Below, in pieces: positions 47,111-56,813 of a stretch of 64,000 nt of DNA. The DNA is from Nissabacter sp. SGAir0207 (GTDB taxonomy: Bacteria; Pseudomonadota; Gammaproteobacteria; Enterobacterales; Enterobacteriaceae): contig NZ_CP028038.1 of NCBI RefSeq assembly GCF_005491205.1, forward strand, positions 55,785 through 119,784, given 5' to 3'. Position numbers and translations under genes: made by a program. The stretch's first letter is position 1, and every line of letters begins with the position of its first letter. Below the pieces are notes generated by a model, which did no database searches, had not been told where the DNA came from, and saw only the letters and a program-made list of their open reading frames with translations.

Positions 47111-47701
47111 TAGTTAAAAGAGAATATTTTCAGAATATAGTTAAGATGCTGATTCATCTTGTGTTTGTCAATCGTGCTCTTTTCTCTGCTCAGAGAGTAA
47201 TAATTAATCGCTTTTGTATTAACGGCACTATGCATGAGCAACCAGGCAAAAAATTCGTTCCCCGGTACGCAGGATTAATAGCTGGTCATGCAGGATCCTT
47301 GCCGGTGTGCATTATATGAGCTAGTCTGCGTGAAATCAGGCCGGTTTTATTTCAGGCTGGGATATATCAGCTGTTCTGCCTTCATCACCAGTAAACCCAG
47401 ACATGGCGGGTATACCGGTAAGTCTGTTCTGCAGAATAAGGTGGGGCTATCGAAATGATGGGGTCTGGGCGGACTTCAGCCCGATGCAGAAATGATAGCG
47501 ATACGGTTTGCCCCACAGCCAGATTAAAAGACAAAGCGACATCTGAAACGCGCTGGCTGAGCCTCTCTGTCAATTTCTGGTTTTATCAGGCACATTATAT
47601 GCTGTAAGCGAAAAGAGGACGTAACACTGGCTGCTCGCGCTTCTTCTCTGAAATTTAAGGCAACCTGTCTGACTTCCCGCCATACTGGCATAATCAGGGT
47701 A
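47111..47701. other. Intergenic stretch before the AraC gene
   Basis: About 590 nt with no supported gene. A short minus-strand frame (47385-47573) lacks motifs and a ribosome site. It must contain the AraC-gene promoter. Confidence 0.4.
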
Positions 47702-48592
47702 ATGGGTATCAGGACAGATAAAGATATGCTTAAAGGGACCTCTCACCTCATAACGGATTTGCTGAAGCACGATAGCAAAACTATACCTGCTCAATTCTGG
47801 CGAGATCCGGCGATCAGTTATGCAGAAAGCCGCCGCGCCTGCTGCAGCCGCACCTGCTATAAGCCGCACAGTCATCCCACATTTTCCATTGGCGCAGTCG
47901 ATGCAGGCGGAAGTATTTTTACAGGAGCAGCAGCCGGTCCTTGTTATTTGCGACCTGGAATGATGGTTTTTATTCCGGCCAGCTCTGTCCATGCGTGTAA
48001 TCCCCTGCCCGATCAGAGCTGGAGCTATCAGATGCTGCATCTGGATGCCAGATGGCTGAAGGCTTTAATTGCTGAAGTAAATAATATACCCGGTGATTTC
48101 ATCAGTGACAGAGAGATCCGGCTGATTGATGATAAAGAGATTTATGCCCGCTTTTGTACGCTGAATACCGTCCTGTTTTCAGATGCCGGCACAGAAGATA
48201 AAAGTGCTGCCCTGATCGAGTTCATTGGCGACTGTTACTGCGAGAACAACAAGGTCAGAACATTTCAGGCGCTATCGTCTTGCGACAGTCCGGCAATAAA
48301 AAAACTAACTGATGCACTGCTGCAAACGGAACGGCAGCCATGGGCATTAGCAGAATTAGCGGACATTTCTGGCATGAGTCGGTATCAACTAATCAGACTG
48401 TTTCGCGCTGAAACCGGTATGACGCCACATGCCTGGCAGCTTAATGCTCGCGTTAATCAGGCGCGCCGCTGGCTTCAGTCAGGCTATGAAATAACGGACA
48501 TCGCTTACCGGCTGGGTTTCGCTGACCAAAGTCATTTCCAGCGCGTATTTAAGGCCCATACAGGTGTAACGCCTGGCTCCTATCGGGCGTGA
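47702..48592 (+). CDS. AraC-family transcriptional regulator
   Basis: 296 residues. The N-terminal cupin sensor has HSHPTFSIGAV, GPCYLRPGMMVFIPASSVHACNP and YQMLHLDARWL. The C-terminal double HTH has LAELADISGMSRYQLIRLFRAETGMTPHAW and DIAYRLGFADQSHFQRVFKAHTGVTPGSYR. It belongs to the cupin-type AraC group often encoded next to a LysE/RhtB exporter, which is exactly the next gene (80 nt downstream). Confidence 0.88.
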   Translation: MGIRTDKDMLKGTSHLITDLLKHDSKTIPAQFWRDPAISYAESRRACCSRTCYKPHSHPTFSIGAVDAGGSIFTGAAAGPCYLRPGMMVFIPASSVHACNPLPDQSWSYQMLHLDARWLKALIAEVNNIPGDFISDREIRLIDDKEIYARFCTLNTVLFSDAGTEDKSAALIEFIGDCYCENNKVRTFQALSSCDSPAIKKLTDALLQTERQPWALAELADISGMSRYQLIRLFRAETGMTPHAWQLNARVNQARRWLQSGYEITDIAYRLGFADQSHFQRVFKAHTGVTPGSYRA

Positions 48593-48672
48593 GTAAACTG
48601 CAATTTTATTCAATACAATCTTTTGCCGGGCCTGCACTCTGTTAAGAAATTTATTAACAGGGTAATAGCGTA

Positions 48673-49323
48673 ATGGAACAGTTTTTATTCGTGGCAGCGG
48701 CACATTTTCTGGCACTGTTGTCCCCAGGACCGGATTTTTTTCTGGTTGCACGTACCTCTGTCAAATCCGGCTGGCATCATGCAGCAAAGGTTTGTCTGGG
48801 AATAGCGATGGCAAACGGGCTGTTCATCTTTGCTGCTTTTAGCGGCATAACTCTTTTCCGCGCTGGCAGTATCAGTTTTACAGTTATACAACTGGCTGGC
48901 TGTCTCTATTTACTTTATGTCGGCCAGCTTTTTATCCGCTTTGCGGGTAGAGGTACCATAACTGAAAATCAGGTTAGTGAAAACAGCTGCCCTGCAGAGC
49001 CTTCCGCTATATCACATTCTTATCGTGGATTCAGCATGGGTTTTTTGTCAGGGATCCTTAATCCTAAAAATGCGCTTTTCTATGCCAGTCTGGCGACATT
49101 AATAAACGGGCCCCAGGTTGTAGCAAGTGTCAAAGTCTTATATGGCGCATGGATGTTCAGTATCGTGTTACTGTGGGATTTACTTATCGCTATGTTCGTT
49201 GGCAACCAGCGGGTACTGCGTCACTTTTCGCATATTTTACCCTGGGTGGAGCGCATTTCAGGTGTAATTCTGATCGGGCTGGCTCTCAGTGTCATATCGA
49301 TGAATGTTATCGCGCTGAGTTAA
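48673..49323 (+). CDS. LysE/RhtB-family amino-acid exporter
   Basis: 216 residues, about six membrane helices. LLSPGPDFFLVARTSVKSGW is the family signature, followed by GCLYLLYVGQLFIR and FLSGILNPKNALFYASL. Likely exports an amino acid or homoserine-lactone-like metabolite, controlled by the AraC protein just upstream. No truncation seen. Confidence 0.88.
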   Translation: MEQFLFVAAAHFLALLSPGPDFFLVARTSVKSGWHHAAKVCLGIAMANGLFIFAAFSGITLFRAGSISFTVIQLAGCLYLLYVGQLFIRFAGRGTITENQVSENSCPAEPSAISHSYRGFSMGFLSGILNPKNALFYASLATLINGPQVVASVKVLYGAWMFSIVLLWDLLIAMFVGNQRVLRHFSHILPWVERISGVILIGLALSVISMNVIALS

Positions 49324-49379
49324 AACCATTCTGCTGTCTTATGTACTGGCTGAATAACAGAAAACAGGATTGGTGTCTG

Positions 49380-49440
49380 GGTCCGTTTCTGGCACGACTC
49401 GGACGCTTGTTTAAGGTCCTCTATGAGCGAACAGCGGACA
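49380..49440 (+). repeat. GTCCGC-type dispersed repeat, copy C
   Basis: GGTCCGTTTCTGGCACGACTCGGAC... CTATGAGCGAACAGCGGAC; internal copy in the cargo block, 56 nt after the exporter stop. Confidence 0.5.
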
Positions 49441-49521
49441 TTAATAGGTACAGGAATTGTGGGCTAAGAAGTATCCGGCATGTCAGCCCCGGATTTTAAA
49501 TTTCCACAAGCCTGACTCAGA

Positions 49522-50376
49522 CTATATGACCGAAAAACGAATTGTGTAATCCGCCATTACTGACCAGTCTCTGTTGCCGCCTCCTGCATCTACCGCTTTA
49601 TGCATTTGCTGATGAACTGCCTGAAGCATCGGCAACTCTGCACGAGACGCTTCTGCAGCCTGCTTAGCCAGACGCAGGTCCTTGAGGCCGAGAGACGCTT
49701 TGAAGCCGGGTTCATACACATTGGCGGCTATGTTGCGCGAATAAATCTGATAGCTACGACTGCCAAACAGCGTATTGAGAATAAGATCAAAGAATCGTTC
49801 GCGATCCAGTCCATTGGCTTCGGTGAGTACAACAGCTTCAGCCATAGCCTCAATGGCCATGGTGATCATCATGTTGCATGCGATTTTTGCAGCATGCGCC
49901 GCGGCAGGTGTTGTACCTATATTCCAGATACGTTTACTGATAACGTTAAGCACCTGTTCTGATTTTTTCAGCGCCTCAGTCGAGCCGGCAGCCAGCACGT
50001 TAAGCCCTCCCTGAGCAGCGACATCCGGTCTGCCGAGCACCGGTGCCGCAATCCAGCTAATATTGGCTTTGCGATGATGTTCATCTAATTCATGTGAGAA
50101 GCTGACGGAAATAGTCGAAACAACAATATGGATCAGAGTTGGATTTGCCTGACGTAGCAGATCGCGTTCGAGCAATACGTCCCGTATTGCCGCGTCGTCA
50201 GAAAGTAGCGTTAACGTGATATCGCCCTGCATTGCCTGCTGTGGTGAAGCTACTGCTGTAACGCCCTCAACATTTCGACCAGAGCGGCTCCATGAAATAA
50301 CCGTATGACCCGCGGCTATTAAATTTCCGGCAATAGCGCTACCCATGGCACCCAGCCCGATAATACCAATATTCAT
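49522..50376 (-). CDS. NAD(P)-dependent oxidoreductase, 3-hydroxyisobutyrate dehydrogenase-like
   Basis: 284 residues from ATG 50376 (GGAG 8 nt upstream; the 50418 frame start is a shadow). Rossmann motif MNIGIIGLGAMGSAIAGNL (GxGxxG), SRSGRN, and the second helical domain AAHAAKIACNMMITMAIEAMAEAV with the family's catalytic lysine. The substrate-binding end FKASLGLKDLRLAKQAAE is conserved. Substrate unknown; related proteins reduce imines or oxidise beta-hydroxyacids. Likely in an operon with the hydrolase and EthD genes upstream on the same strand. Confidence 0.85.
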   Translation of the reverse strand: MNIGIIGLGAMGSAIAGNLIAAGHTVISWSRSGRNVEGVTAVASPQQAMQGDITLTLLSDDAAIRDVLLERDLLRQANPTLIHIVVSTISVSFSHELDEHHRKANISWIAAPVLGRPDVAAQGGLNVLAAGSTEALKKSEQVLNVISKRIWNIGTTPAAAHAAKIACNMMITMAIEAMAEAVVLTEANGLDRERFFDLILNTLFGSRSYQIYSRNIAANVYEPGFKASLGLKDLRLAKQAAEASRAELPMLQAVHQQMHKAVDAGGGNRDWSVMADYTIRFSVI

Positions 50377-50454
50377 AGCTTTACTCCTGCAGGGCGCCGA
50401 CGTTAAATCAGCGCACAAATATTTTTTCTGAATCCGATTTTAATAACTCTAAAA

Positions 50455-51465
50455 TCAGTCTGTTACTGGCATATTCATGTTGATCCATTCCAGAATAGGA
50501 GCAAGTGCCTCATCGGAGTTCTTTTCATAAATGAGCCCATGACCATTTCCAAAAACGCCATGGTCAGGCAAATGAAGCAGCTCGGCTGAAGCCCCGGCAG
50601 CATTAAGAAATTCAGCGGTTGGAGGACTTGCGACTGCGAAATCAGAGGCTTCTGCCGTGACAATCAGAATCGGCTTTTCTGCCAGTGAAGGCAGGCGGTA
50701 ACTGCCCGGTTCAGCCTGTTGTAGGTCGCTGGCATGTTTAAACGGTGGATCAAATTTTAATGGCGCCGCTGCAGGCCCCCAGCTCATTATTCCGATGTTC
50801 GGTATACTGGCAAAGGGAGGGCCCATAGGTTCAACAGCCACGATCATTTTTACCTGGTCCGGACAACGATCTGCGGTCAGCCAGCCATCCGGGCCGGAAG
50901 CTGAGTGCGTGACCAGAATAGCGGGCCCGATACGGTTCAGAAGGGCTGCCATCCTGTCTGCGTCCATGGTCTGAGAAAGTGCCAAATCAGCAGGCAGAGG
51001 GCCATAGCCTGCAATAAACTCATCCATTGAATCTGCATCATCTTCAGCGAAAGGCCACTGAGTATGTCGCTCATTTGTGCCGGGAAAGTAAATCTGCTGA
51101 CCACCTTCATAGGAGAAAGCGGGGCCCATCTTGCCCGTCGTTTCGACGTGGAAGGGTGAGCGCCCGTGACCGGGTCTATCTATGACCAGTACCGCGAAGC
51201 CATCCTCAACAAATCGCTGCGCCCAGCCGGGTCTCCCATCTGGCGTATCAAACCATTCGGTGCCCTGGAAGCCACCGCCATGCATAAGCACTACCGGATA
51301 AGGACGAGTGATTTCTTTTGGTGCTTCCCATTCAACGTACATCGGCCCTCGCTGATAGGTCAGTCCGTTTTGTTCAATGCGCTCGCCGGGGATCCAGAAA
51401 TGCCCCCGACGAACCGAGCGTACCGGTGCATTAACCCACGGAGTAAAGTCAGTCTTTTGCTGCAC
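50455..51465 (-). CDS. Alpha/beta hydrolase (esterase-like)
   Basis: 336 residues. VVLMHGGGFQGTEWFD gives an oxyanion HGGG region, DRPGHGRSPF and LVTHSASGPDGW (nucleophile Ser in S-A-S), and the tail PDHGVFGNGHGL supplies the histidine. Cytoplasmic, no signal peptide. With the EthD-like and dehydrogenase genes it makes a short catabolic or detoxification operon on the minus strand under the TetR-site region. Confidence 0.82.
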   Translation of the reverse strand: MQQKTDFTPWVNAPVRSVRRGHFWIPGERIEQNGLTYQRGPMYVEWEAPKEITRPYPVVLMHGGGFQGTEWFDTPDGRPGWAQRFVEDGFAVLVIDRPGHGRSPFHVETTGKMGPAFSYEGGQQIYFPGTNERHTQWPFAEDDADSMDEFIAGYGPLPADLALSQTMDADRMAALLNRIGPAILVTHSASGPDGWLTADRCPDQVKMIVAVEPMGPPFASIPNIGIMSWGPAAAPLKFDPPFKHASDLQQAEPGSYRLPSLAEKPILIVTAEASDFAVASPPTAEFLNAAGASAELLHLPDHGVFGNGHGLIYEKNSDEALAPILEWINMNMPVTD

Positions 51466-51481
51466 AAAGTGTTCCTTGTTT

Positions 51482-51796
51482 TTATAGCGGAATGCCGCGT
51501 AAACGAACCGGGTTGATATCAGTAAAATGAGCTAAGTCATTCATTACTTCTGCCGCCTCTGATGAGGAAAATGCAGTATGAATAGCCGCTTCATCGCGAA
51601 ATATGCACTCGCAGATAACCAAAGTGCCGGGTTGTGAGATTTCCGGATAGAAGACTGAAACGCTTGTTAAGCCATACTGAGTAAAGGACTTTGTTACCAG
51701 GGGCAGATGACGGTTTGCGTAGTAGGCGCGATCAAAATAAGAGTTCAGGTTGCCCTGATAGGTAACATAGAGGATTACCGGTTCCATCGGTTTCAT
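51482..51796 (-). CDS. EthD-domain protein
   Basis: 104 residues. ILYVTYQGNLNSYFDRAYYANRHLPLVTKSF is a typical EthD/ferredoxin-like dimeric alpha-beta barrel start, and the ERA-like end AEVMNDLAHFTDINPVRL fits. Such proteins accompany degradation of ethers, quinones or aromatic intermediates. First gene of the minus-strand set, with three operator-like sites directly upstream. Confidence 0.8.
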   Translation of the reverse strand: MKPMEPVILYVTYQGNLNSYFDRAYYANRHLPLVTKSFTQYGLTSVSVFYPEISQPGTLVICECIFRDEAAIHTAFSSSEAAEVMNDLAHFTDINPVRLRGIPL

Positions 51797-51845
51797 CTTT
51801 TAAGCCTGTCGGTTAGTGTTTGTTCCTGATTACAGAATTAATATG

Positions 51846-51992
51846 TATCGATTGGTATTTAATTAGGCGTGATTAGGCTCGGCGCAAAATCACAAGCGGT
51901 TTAATGCGTAAAAATGCAATGATAGTTAATGTACCGATCGGTATGTTATTGGCTCGAATTGGCTTTGTCAACTGGATATGTATCGATTAGTA
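51846..51992. promoter_or_regulatory. Three TetR-type operator sites between EthD and tetR genes
   Basis: TATCGATTGGTA (51846-51857), TACCGATCGGTA (51932-51943, a perfect palindrome) and TATCGATTAGTA (51981-51992), each preceded by ATG/ATGT-like flanks. They share one motif with two sites at 55087-55150 upstream of the MFS gene. Confidence 0.75.
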
Positions 51993-52028
51993 TGTAATAT
52001 AAATTAAGCATGAATAAGGGGGGACGTT

Positions 52029-52640
52029 ATGAAAGCTGCGGGAAGGCCAAGAACTTTCGACAGAGATGAGGCTGTCGAAAAGGCAATGTACTTGTTCTGG
52101 CAATACGGTTATGAGTCGACATCACTCGCCGTGTTAAAAGCAGGAATAAGTACCGGAATTTCCTCACCCAGCTTCTATGCAGCCTTCGGTTCAAAAGAGG
52201 AACTGTACCGGGAATGCATACAGCGCTACCTCTCAACCTTTGGGCAGGTCACTCAACCTCTCTGGGATAACACCATCCCCGCACGGGAATCTCTGGAATC
52301 TACGTTGAGACTATCGGCAAGAATGCAATGCGAGCCCGGGCATCCTTCGGGTTGTATGATAGGTTTGGGTGCAATGAGTGCAACCTCCACAGAAAATGCA
52401 GTCGTTGCTGAACCTCTTGCCCGCTCCCGTGAGCGTACCCGGGAAGGCATCTTTGCAACGGTTCAGCGTGGAGTCAATACGGGAGAGCTCAGGGCAGACA
52501 CCGATATCGACGCTCTGGCATCGACTTTCAGTACATTTCTCTTCGGCTTGTCCATTCAGGCGCGGGACGGCGCAACGTCAGAGCAACTGAATGGCGCAGT
52601 CTCGTTGATGATGCACCTGTGGAGCCAGCATTCGGCTTAA
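52029..52640 (+). CDS. TetR/AcrR-family repressor
   Basis: 203 residues. N-terminal HTH: AAGRPRTFDRDEAVEKAMYLFWQYGYESTSLAVLKAG, SPSFYAAFGSKEELYRECIQRYL. The ligand-binding domain contains HPSGCMIGLGAMS, which occurs in the TetR_C group linked to organic-compound responses. It sits divergent to the EthD operon with three operator-like palindromes in the 232-nt gap, so it very likely represses both itself and that operon. A terminator hairpin follows. Confidence 0.9.
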   Translation: MKAAGRPRTFDRDEAVEKAMYLFWQYGYESTSLAVLKAGISTGISSPSFYAAFGSKEELYRECIQRYLSTFGQVTQPLWDNTIPARESLESTLRLSARMQCEPGHPSGCMIGLGAMSATSTENAVVAEPLARSRERTREGIFATVQRGVNTGELRADTDIDALASTFSTFLFGLSIQARDGATSEQLNGAVSLMMHLWSQHSA

Positions 52641-52703
52641 ACTTTGTGTCGTTGGCAGCCCACGCGGTTAATTATCAACGTTGGCGTACTTTCAATTCAG
52701 CAA

Positions 52704-52730
52704 AAAAGCCATGAGTTCATGGCTTTTACA
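52704..52730. terminator. Bidirectional terminator between tetR and hydrolase
   Basis: AAAAGCCATGA and TCATGGCTTTT form an 11-bp stem with a 2-nt loop; A-run before and T-run after allow use from either direction. Confidence 0.85.
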
Positions 52731-52782
52731 TGATGTTCAGGCATGTGTTAACAGCAACACTTCATCCTGGCTGTTAATCTAA

Positions 52783-53745
52783 TTATCTATTAATAAAACT
52801 GAGTACCAGCGGGTTAAGTTGTTGCGGACACTCTTCCGGTAGCCAGTGTCCGCAATCAGGCAAGACATGTCCTTCAACTCGTGTCGCGTAATTTTTCATC
52901 TGGTCTGCCTGAAACTGGCCCATACCACCATGTCCGCCACCACCAATCGCCATGACCGGCATAGTAAGTTTTGTTTCTGACAGCTTTTTGTTTTGTCCAA
53001 TGGATGTATTCAGTGCACGGTAATATTCAAAGGAGGCGGTCAGCGTATGCGGCTTTGCATAAGACGTTGCATACATATCCAGCAGCGCTGGCGTAAAAAC
53101 CGCCTTATGAGTCGCGTGCTCCATGATAAAATGGGTCAGAAAAAGTTTTTCATGCCCTTTTATCAGTGTTTCCGCCAGCTTATTTTTGGCGGCAAAAAAG
53201 CTGAAATGCCAAACCAGAGACTCGCCCTCCAGTGAGAAGGCCGGGAAATCATACATGCGCTTATCCGGGATTGGCGCTTCCATATAGACAAGTTTACTGA
53301 TCCTGTCCTGATGGCTGGCGGCCATTGGGTATGTGCTCCAGATACCGATATCGTGAGCTACCAGCGTGAACTTTTCTCCCGGGCTCAAAGAGTCAGCCAG
53401 TTTATAAAAATACTGCGAAACATCTTCTCCACTGTAAGAGGTGGCAGGAGGCTGTGACAGTCCCAGACCGGGCAGATCGACTGCAACAACAGTGTGATTT
53501 TTAGCCAGCTCAGGCATCAGCTGGTGCCATTCGTACCATGACTGTCCGAATCCATGTACCAGATAAACCAAAGGACCTTTTCCGCCCTGCACATAATGCA
53601 GCTTAATGCCGTCCACCGTTTTAACTTCGCTGCTGAACCCCTGAGGGATCGGAAACTCATCGGTCGTTGCCGCTGCCTGAGACAGGCCAGAAATCATCGC
53701 TGAACTAAGCAGGGCTCCGGTCAGCATCTTTTCTAAAAACGTCAT
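52783..53745 (-). CDS. Secreted alpha/beta hydrolase, epoxide hydrolase-like
   Basis: 320 residues with a signal peptide ([19 protein letters not shown]), so periplasmic. Core: [31 protein letters not shown], nucleophile Asp in [12 protein letters not shown], and a C-terminal His in [14 protein letters not shown]. Asp as nucleophile and the HGxxxxWYEW region point to epoxide hydrolase or haloalkane dehalogenase relatives. Stands between the TetR and MFS genes on the same strand as the latter. Confidence 0.85.
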   Translation of the reverse strand: MTFLEKMLTGALLSSAMISGLSQAAATTDEFPIPQGFSSEVKTVDGIKLHYVQGGKGPLVYLVHGFGQSWYEWHQLMPELAKNHTVVAVDLPGLGLSQPPATSYSGEDVSQYFYKLADSLSPGEKFTLVAHDIGIWSTYPMAASHQDRISKLVYMEAPIPDKRMYDFPAFSLEGESLVWHFSFFAAKNKLAETLIKGHEKLFLTHFIMEHATHKAVFTPALLDMYATSYAKPHTLTASFEYYRALNTSIGQNKKLSETKLTMPVMAIGGGGHGGMGQFQADQMKNYATRVEGHVLPDCGHWLPEECPQQLNPLVLSFINR

Positions 53746-53803
53746 GTTTAACTCTAGTCAGAGAGATTGAAAACAGGAAGAAATGCCCTGTTTATAATTA
53801 TTT

Positions 53804-55008
53804 TCAGTTGTTAACAGGTGTGCCGGTACGGACATCTGCACGCGGGAATCCATACTCAGCGTGTACAGCAATCGTGAGGGCGACCAGCAGCAAGACCACG
53901 AGAACCCAGGGAAAGGAGCCGGCGCCAAATTGCTTCAGAAGAACCCCGCCCGTGAGCCCGCCCAGGGCAATCGCGGTGTTCCACGTCACCACATTCATTG
54001 ACAGGGCCACATCTGCCTGTTCGCCTGCAGCATTTGCCAGAGCGGTCTGCAGGAGCGTTGCAGCACCGCCAAACGTCAGCCCCCAAACGGCCACGCCGCA
54101 GAAGATAACGGCAGGGCCGGGGGTGACGAGACCAAAAGTAAGCGAGACAACTGTAAAGACTGACAGAGACAACACCACCGCCTTACGCAGGTGTGTATCA
54201 ATTACCCTGCCCGTAAAGAATATTCCGCACAGGGCAGCGATACCGAATGTCAGCAGCACCACATCAGTGCTGCCCGCAAGGCCTGCAGGGGTTATAAAAG
54301 GAGCGATGTAGGTGTAGAGGATATTGTGTGCCAGCATCCAGGTCAGGACGACACCCAGTACAGATGACACTCCCGGGATACGTAGCACTGAACTGAGCGG
54401 CACCTTTTTCCCGGAAGGCTGGCCCGGATAATCCGGTACTGCCAGAAGTATCCAGACCAGAAGAATGACTGACATTACTGACATGACTATAAAAGTGAGT
54501 CGCCATCCCAGTAATGCCCCCATCCAGGTGCCGGCAGGTACGCCAAGAGACAACGCCAGGGAGTGCCCACCATGGCAATGGCCAGAGCCCGCCCGTGCAG
54601 AGAAGAAATGACCATTCTTCGTGCATATCCTGCGATCAGGCTCCAGGCCAGTCCCGCTGAGGCGCCGGCAAGAAACCGTGCAACCATCGTCACTAAAAGA
54701 TGGGAGGAAAGGGCCGTGAGCGTATTGAAAAGCAAAAAACCGCAGACCGTGCTCAGGAGAACGACCCGCCGTGGCCAGGTTCTGGTGATGATGGTCAGGG
54801 GGCTCGCTGCCAGCAGAGACCCGGCCGCATAAGCTGTGACAAGCTGCCCGGCCATGGATGAAGAAATTTCGAGGCCTGCACTGATTTCAGTCAGCAAGCC
54901 AGCAGGTATTGTTTCTGTCAGGATGCAGATAAATCCTGTCATAGCCAACGCCAGCAGCGCCAGCACGGGTAATTGTTGAGCTTCAGTTTCTCGATGCCGT
55001 ACTTTCAT
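53804..55008 (-). pseudogene. MFS transporter gene with one-base frameshift
   Basis: Two overlapping frames together encode a normal 12-helix major facilitator of about 400 residues. From Met 55008 the first reads MKVRHRETEAQQLPVLALLAL... ALAIAMVGTP; the second resumes as LALSLGVPAGTWMGALLGWR and runs to 53804. The break is at about 54557, in a run of C that looks one base short (CCCTGG for CCCCTGG). Sugar-efflux/AraJ-like similarity (TETIPAGLL, YAAGSLLAASP). Two TetR-type operator sites lie 80-140 nt upstream. It may be a real mutation or a homopolymer sequencing error. Confidence 0.82.
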
Positions 55009-55086
55009 ATTCCAGCCTGGTAGTAAGTTCAGAGCTTGCCTTGCCGCCACTGCGGGGCAATGACACGTACAGCACACTCTATTATG

Positions 55087-55150
55087 TACCGATTGATATA
55101 TATTGTGGTGTCAGCTAACGCCTTGTCAAACTAATATGTATCAGTTGGTA
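55087..55150. promoter_or_regulatory. Two TetR-type operator sites upstream of the MFS gene
   Basis: TACCGATTGATA (55087-55098) and TATCAGTTGGTA (55139-55150), each with the same ATGTA flank as the three sites at 51846-51992. Confidence 0.65.
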
Positions 55151-55452
55151 TGAATCAGTGTTTTTGAGGATGTGAGGATATCTCTGAAGAAATCTGGAGC
55201 GGGATGAAGCGGTGACGAGACTACTCGTTCTTTCTGATAAAAAGGCTATGACTCGATTTCGTTGGCTGAGCTAAACGCAGCTATTGAAGAATGCGCTAAT
55301 GCTTTTCGGGCATTCAGGGCGCTTCGGTTTCTAAAAGTCCCGTTTAATGAAACGGTGAATGGGTTAATAAAAACTCATGTTCAGGAAATACGCTCGCTGT
55401 GGAATACGCAGTGGCACTCACCATCACGCTTATCAGCTTTGATCAAAACAGA

Positions 55453-55485
55453 CGTAAACCGTCGGAAGCTTTCCGACGGTTTACG
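55453..55485. repeat. 33-bp near-perfect hairpin
   Basis: A 15-bp perfect inverted repeat (CGTAAACCGTCGGAA / TTCCGACGGTTTACG) around a GCT loop. No U-run on either strand, so not a simple terminator. It lies in a 600-nt gap in which I support no gene; the 75-codon plus-strand frame that ends here (55262-55489) has no recognisable family. Confidence 0.6.
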
Positions 55486-55626
55486 CTGAAAGTCACAGTC
55501 AACTGACTAAAAAGGGATTGCTGTCGACGATATAGACAGCATGCCGAAGTCGGTACAAAACTACCCCACATTCTCTTCTGCGTAATGTGCAATCATAATC
55601 CCTTTCGTCAGGTAGCTGCTCCTCTT

Positions 55627-56715
55627 TCAGGATTGTGGCCATGCCTTAACTGCCTGATTTGTCTTTTGCACAGGACTGGCGAGAATGTCTTCTGTAAGTT
55701 GAGTAAGGCGCACCGCATGATCGAAATCCGGAACCGTCGATGTTCCCCTGAGAATGTCATCACGCAGCGCAAGATAGGTGCCCGCGACGTTTATACCACC
55801 TTCGGATATCTCATTCAGGCTATATTCACCCGCACAATGAGGCTCTCCATTGTAAAGCAAGCGGAGACGTGAAGACTGCACTCCCCTGGGAGCCCCCCCT
55901 TCGAGGCGCAGCGTGCCGTTTTCTCCGATCATTTCCAGGTAAAATGGCGTCGAATGTTTGTGGCCGCCTCCCACTTCCAGATTAAAAGACACACCAGATG
56001 CCAGCAGGCCCTGCATCAGAAGATGATCGAATGTGCGCCGGGCTGAAGGTTGTCGCGGGTCGCCCATCTGAATCTCCGGATATTGCCGCGAGGGCAGCGC
56101 AGCCATAGATGCCAGAGGGCCACCCAGCGCCAGTACCAGGTCAAGGGTATGTGCTCCCTGAATTGTGACAAGGTTGGCAAAGTGAGCCGGCTCTTCCAGG
56201 TAAGCAAACTGAACAGGCACGTCCGGCCCGAAGCCTGCGGTAGTGGAATAAGTTCTTATGCTCAACAGGCGTCCAATGGCACCATCAGCCAGGAGATGCT
56301 GTGCCAGTCGAACGGCCGGGCTGCCCCGAAGTTGCAAGCCTATCGCATGCCTGATGCCTGCCTTGCGAGCGGCATTGGCAATTTCCCGGGCATCATGGAT
56401 ATTTACTGCTAAAGGCCATTCGGAATAAACATGCTTACCCGCAGCAATGGCGGCCAGCAAAAGCTCACGATGGTCAGGCACACGCGTGGCGACGGTTACA
56501 ATGTCAATCTCAGGGTCCTGTATCAGTTCGGCACCACTGCCGTAACCTTTTGTAAGGCCAAAAGCACGTGCGGCCTCACCTGCAGTTTCCTGACGAGAGG
56601 TCGCTACCGCGATGAGTTGCATACCCTGAATCGCCTGAATGGCTGGAATGTGCGCCTCGGCTGCCCAGCCACCTGTTAAATTAACCCCGATGATCCCGAC
56701 TTTGAGTTCTGCCAT
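55627..56715 (-). CDS. Gfo/Idh/MocA-family protein, Gal80-like variant
   Basis: 362 residues. N-terminal NAD(P)-binding fold: LKVGIIGVNLTGGWAAEAHIPAIQ, DIVTVATRVPDHRELLLAAI, and GKHVYSEWPLAVN. In active oxidoreductases the last motif is EKP; here it is EWP, so the catalytic lysine is replaced by Trp, as in Gal80-like members, and enzymatic activity is doubtful. The C-terminal alpha/beta domain (IQGAHTLDLVLALGGP) is complete. Divergent from a LysR regulator 98 nt away, which probably controls it. Confidence 0.82.
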   Translation of the reverse strand: MAELKVGIIGVNLTGGWAAEAHIPAIQAIQGMQLIAVATSRQETAGEAARAFGLTKGYGSGAELIQDPEIDIVTVATRVPDHRELLLAAIAAGKHVYSEWPLAVNIHDAREIANAARKAGIRHAIGLQLRGSPAVRLAQHLLADGAIGRLLSIRTYSTTAGFGPDVPVQFAYLEEPAHFANLVTIQGAHTLDLVLALGGPLASMAALPSRQYPEIQMGDPRQPSARRTFDHLLMQGLLASGVSFNLEVGGGHKHSTPFYLEMIGENGTLRLEGGAPRGVQSSRLRLLYNGEPHCAGEYSLNEISEGGINVAGTYLALRDDILRGTSTVPDFDHAVRLTQLTEDILASPVQKTNQAVKAWPQS

Positions 56716-56813
56716 AAGTAACTCCTTTAACGTTGTCTTAAAAACAGCTTACTTCAACCAACTGGTTTCATTAAGATGCAGAAAATTCAAATAGCTGAAA
56801 CCAGGAGTTTCAA

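Noticed and set aside
55262..55489. 75-codon frame between the MFS and Gfo/Idh/MocA genes
   Set aside because: No family similarity I can name, no ribosome site, and its end is formed by the perfect hairpin.
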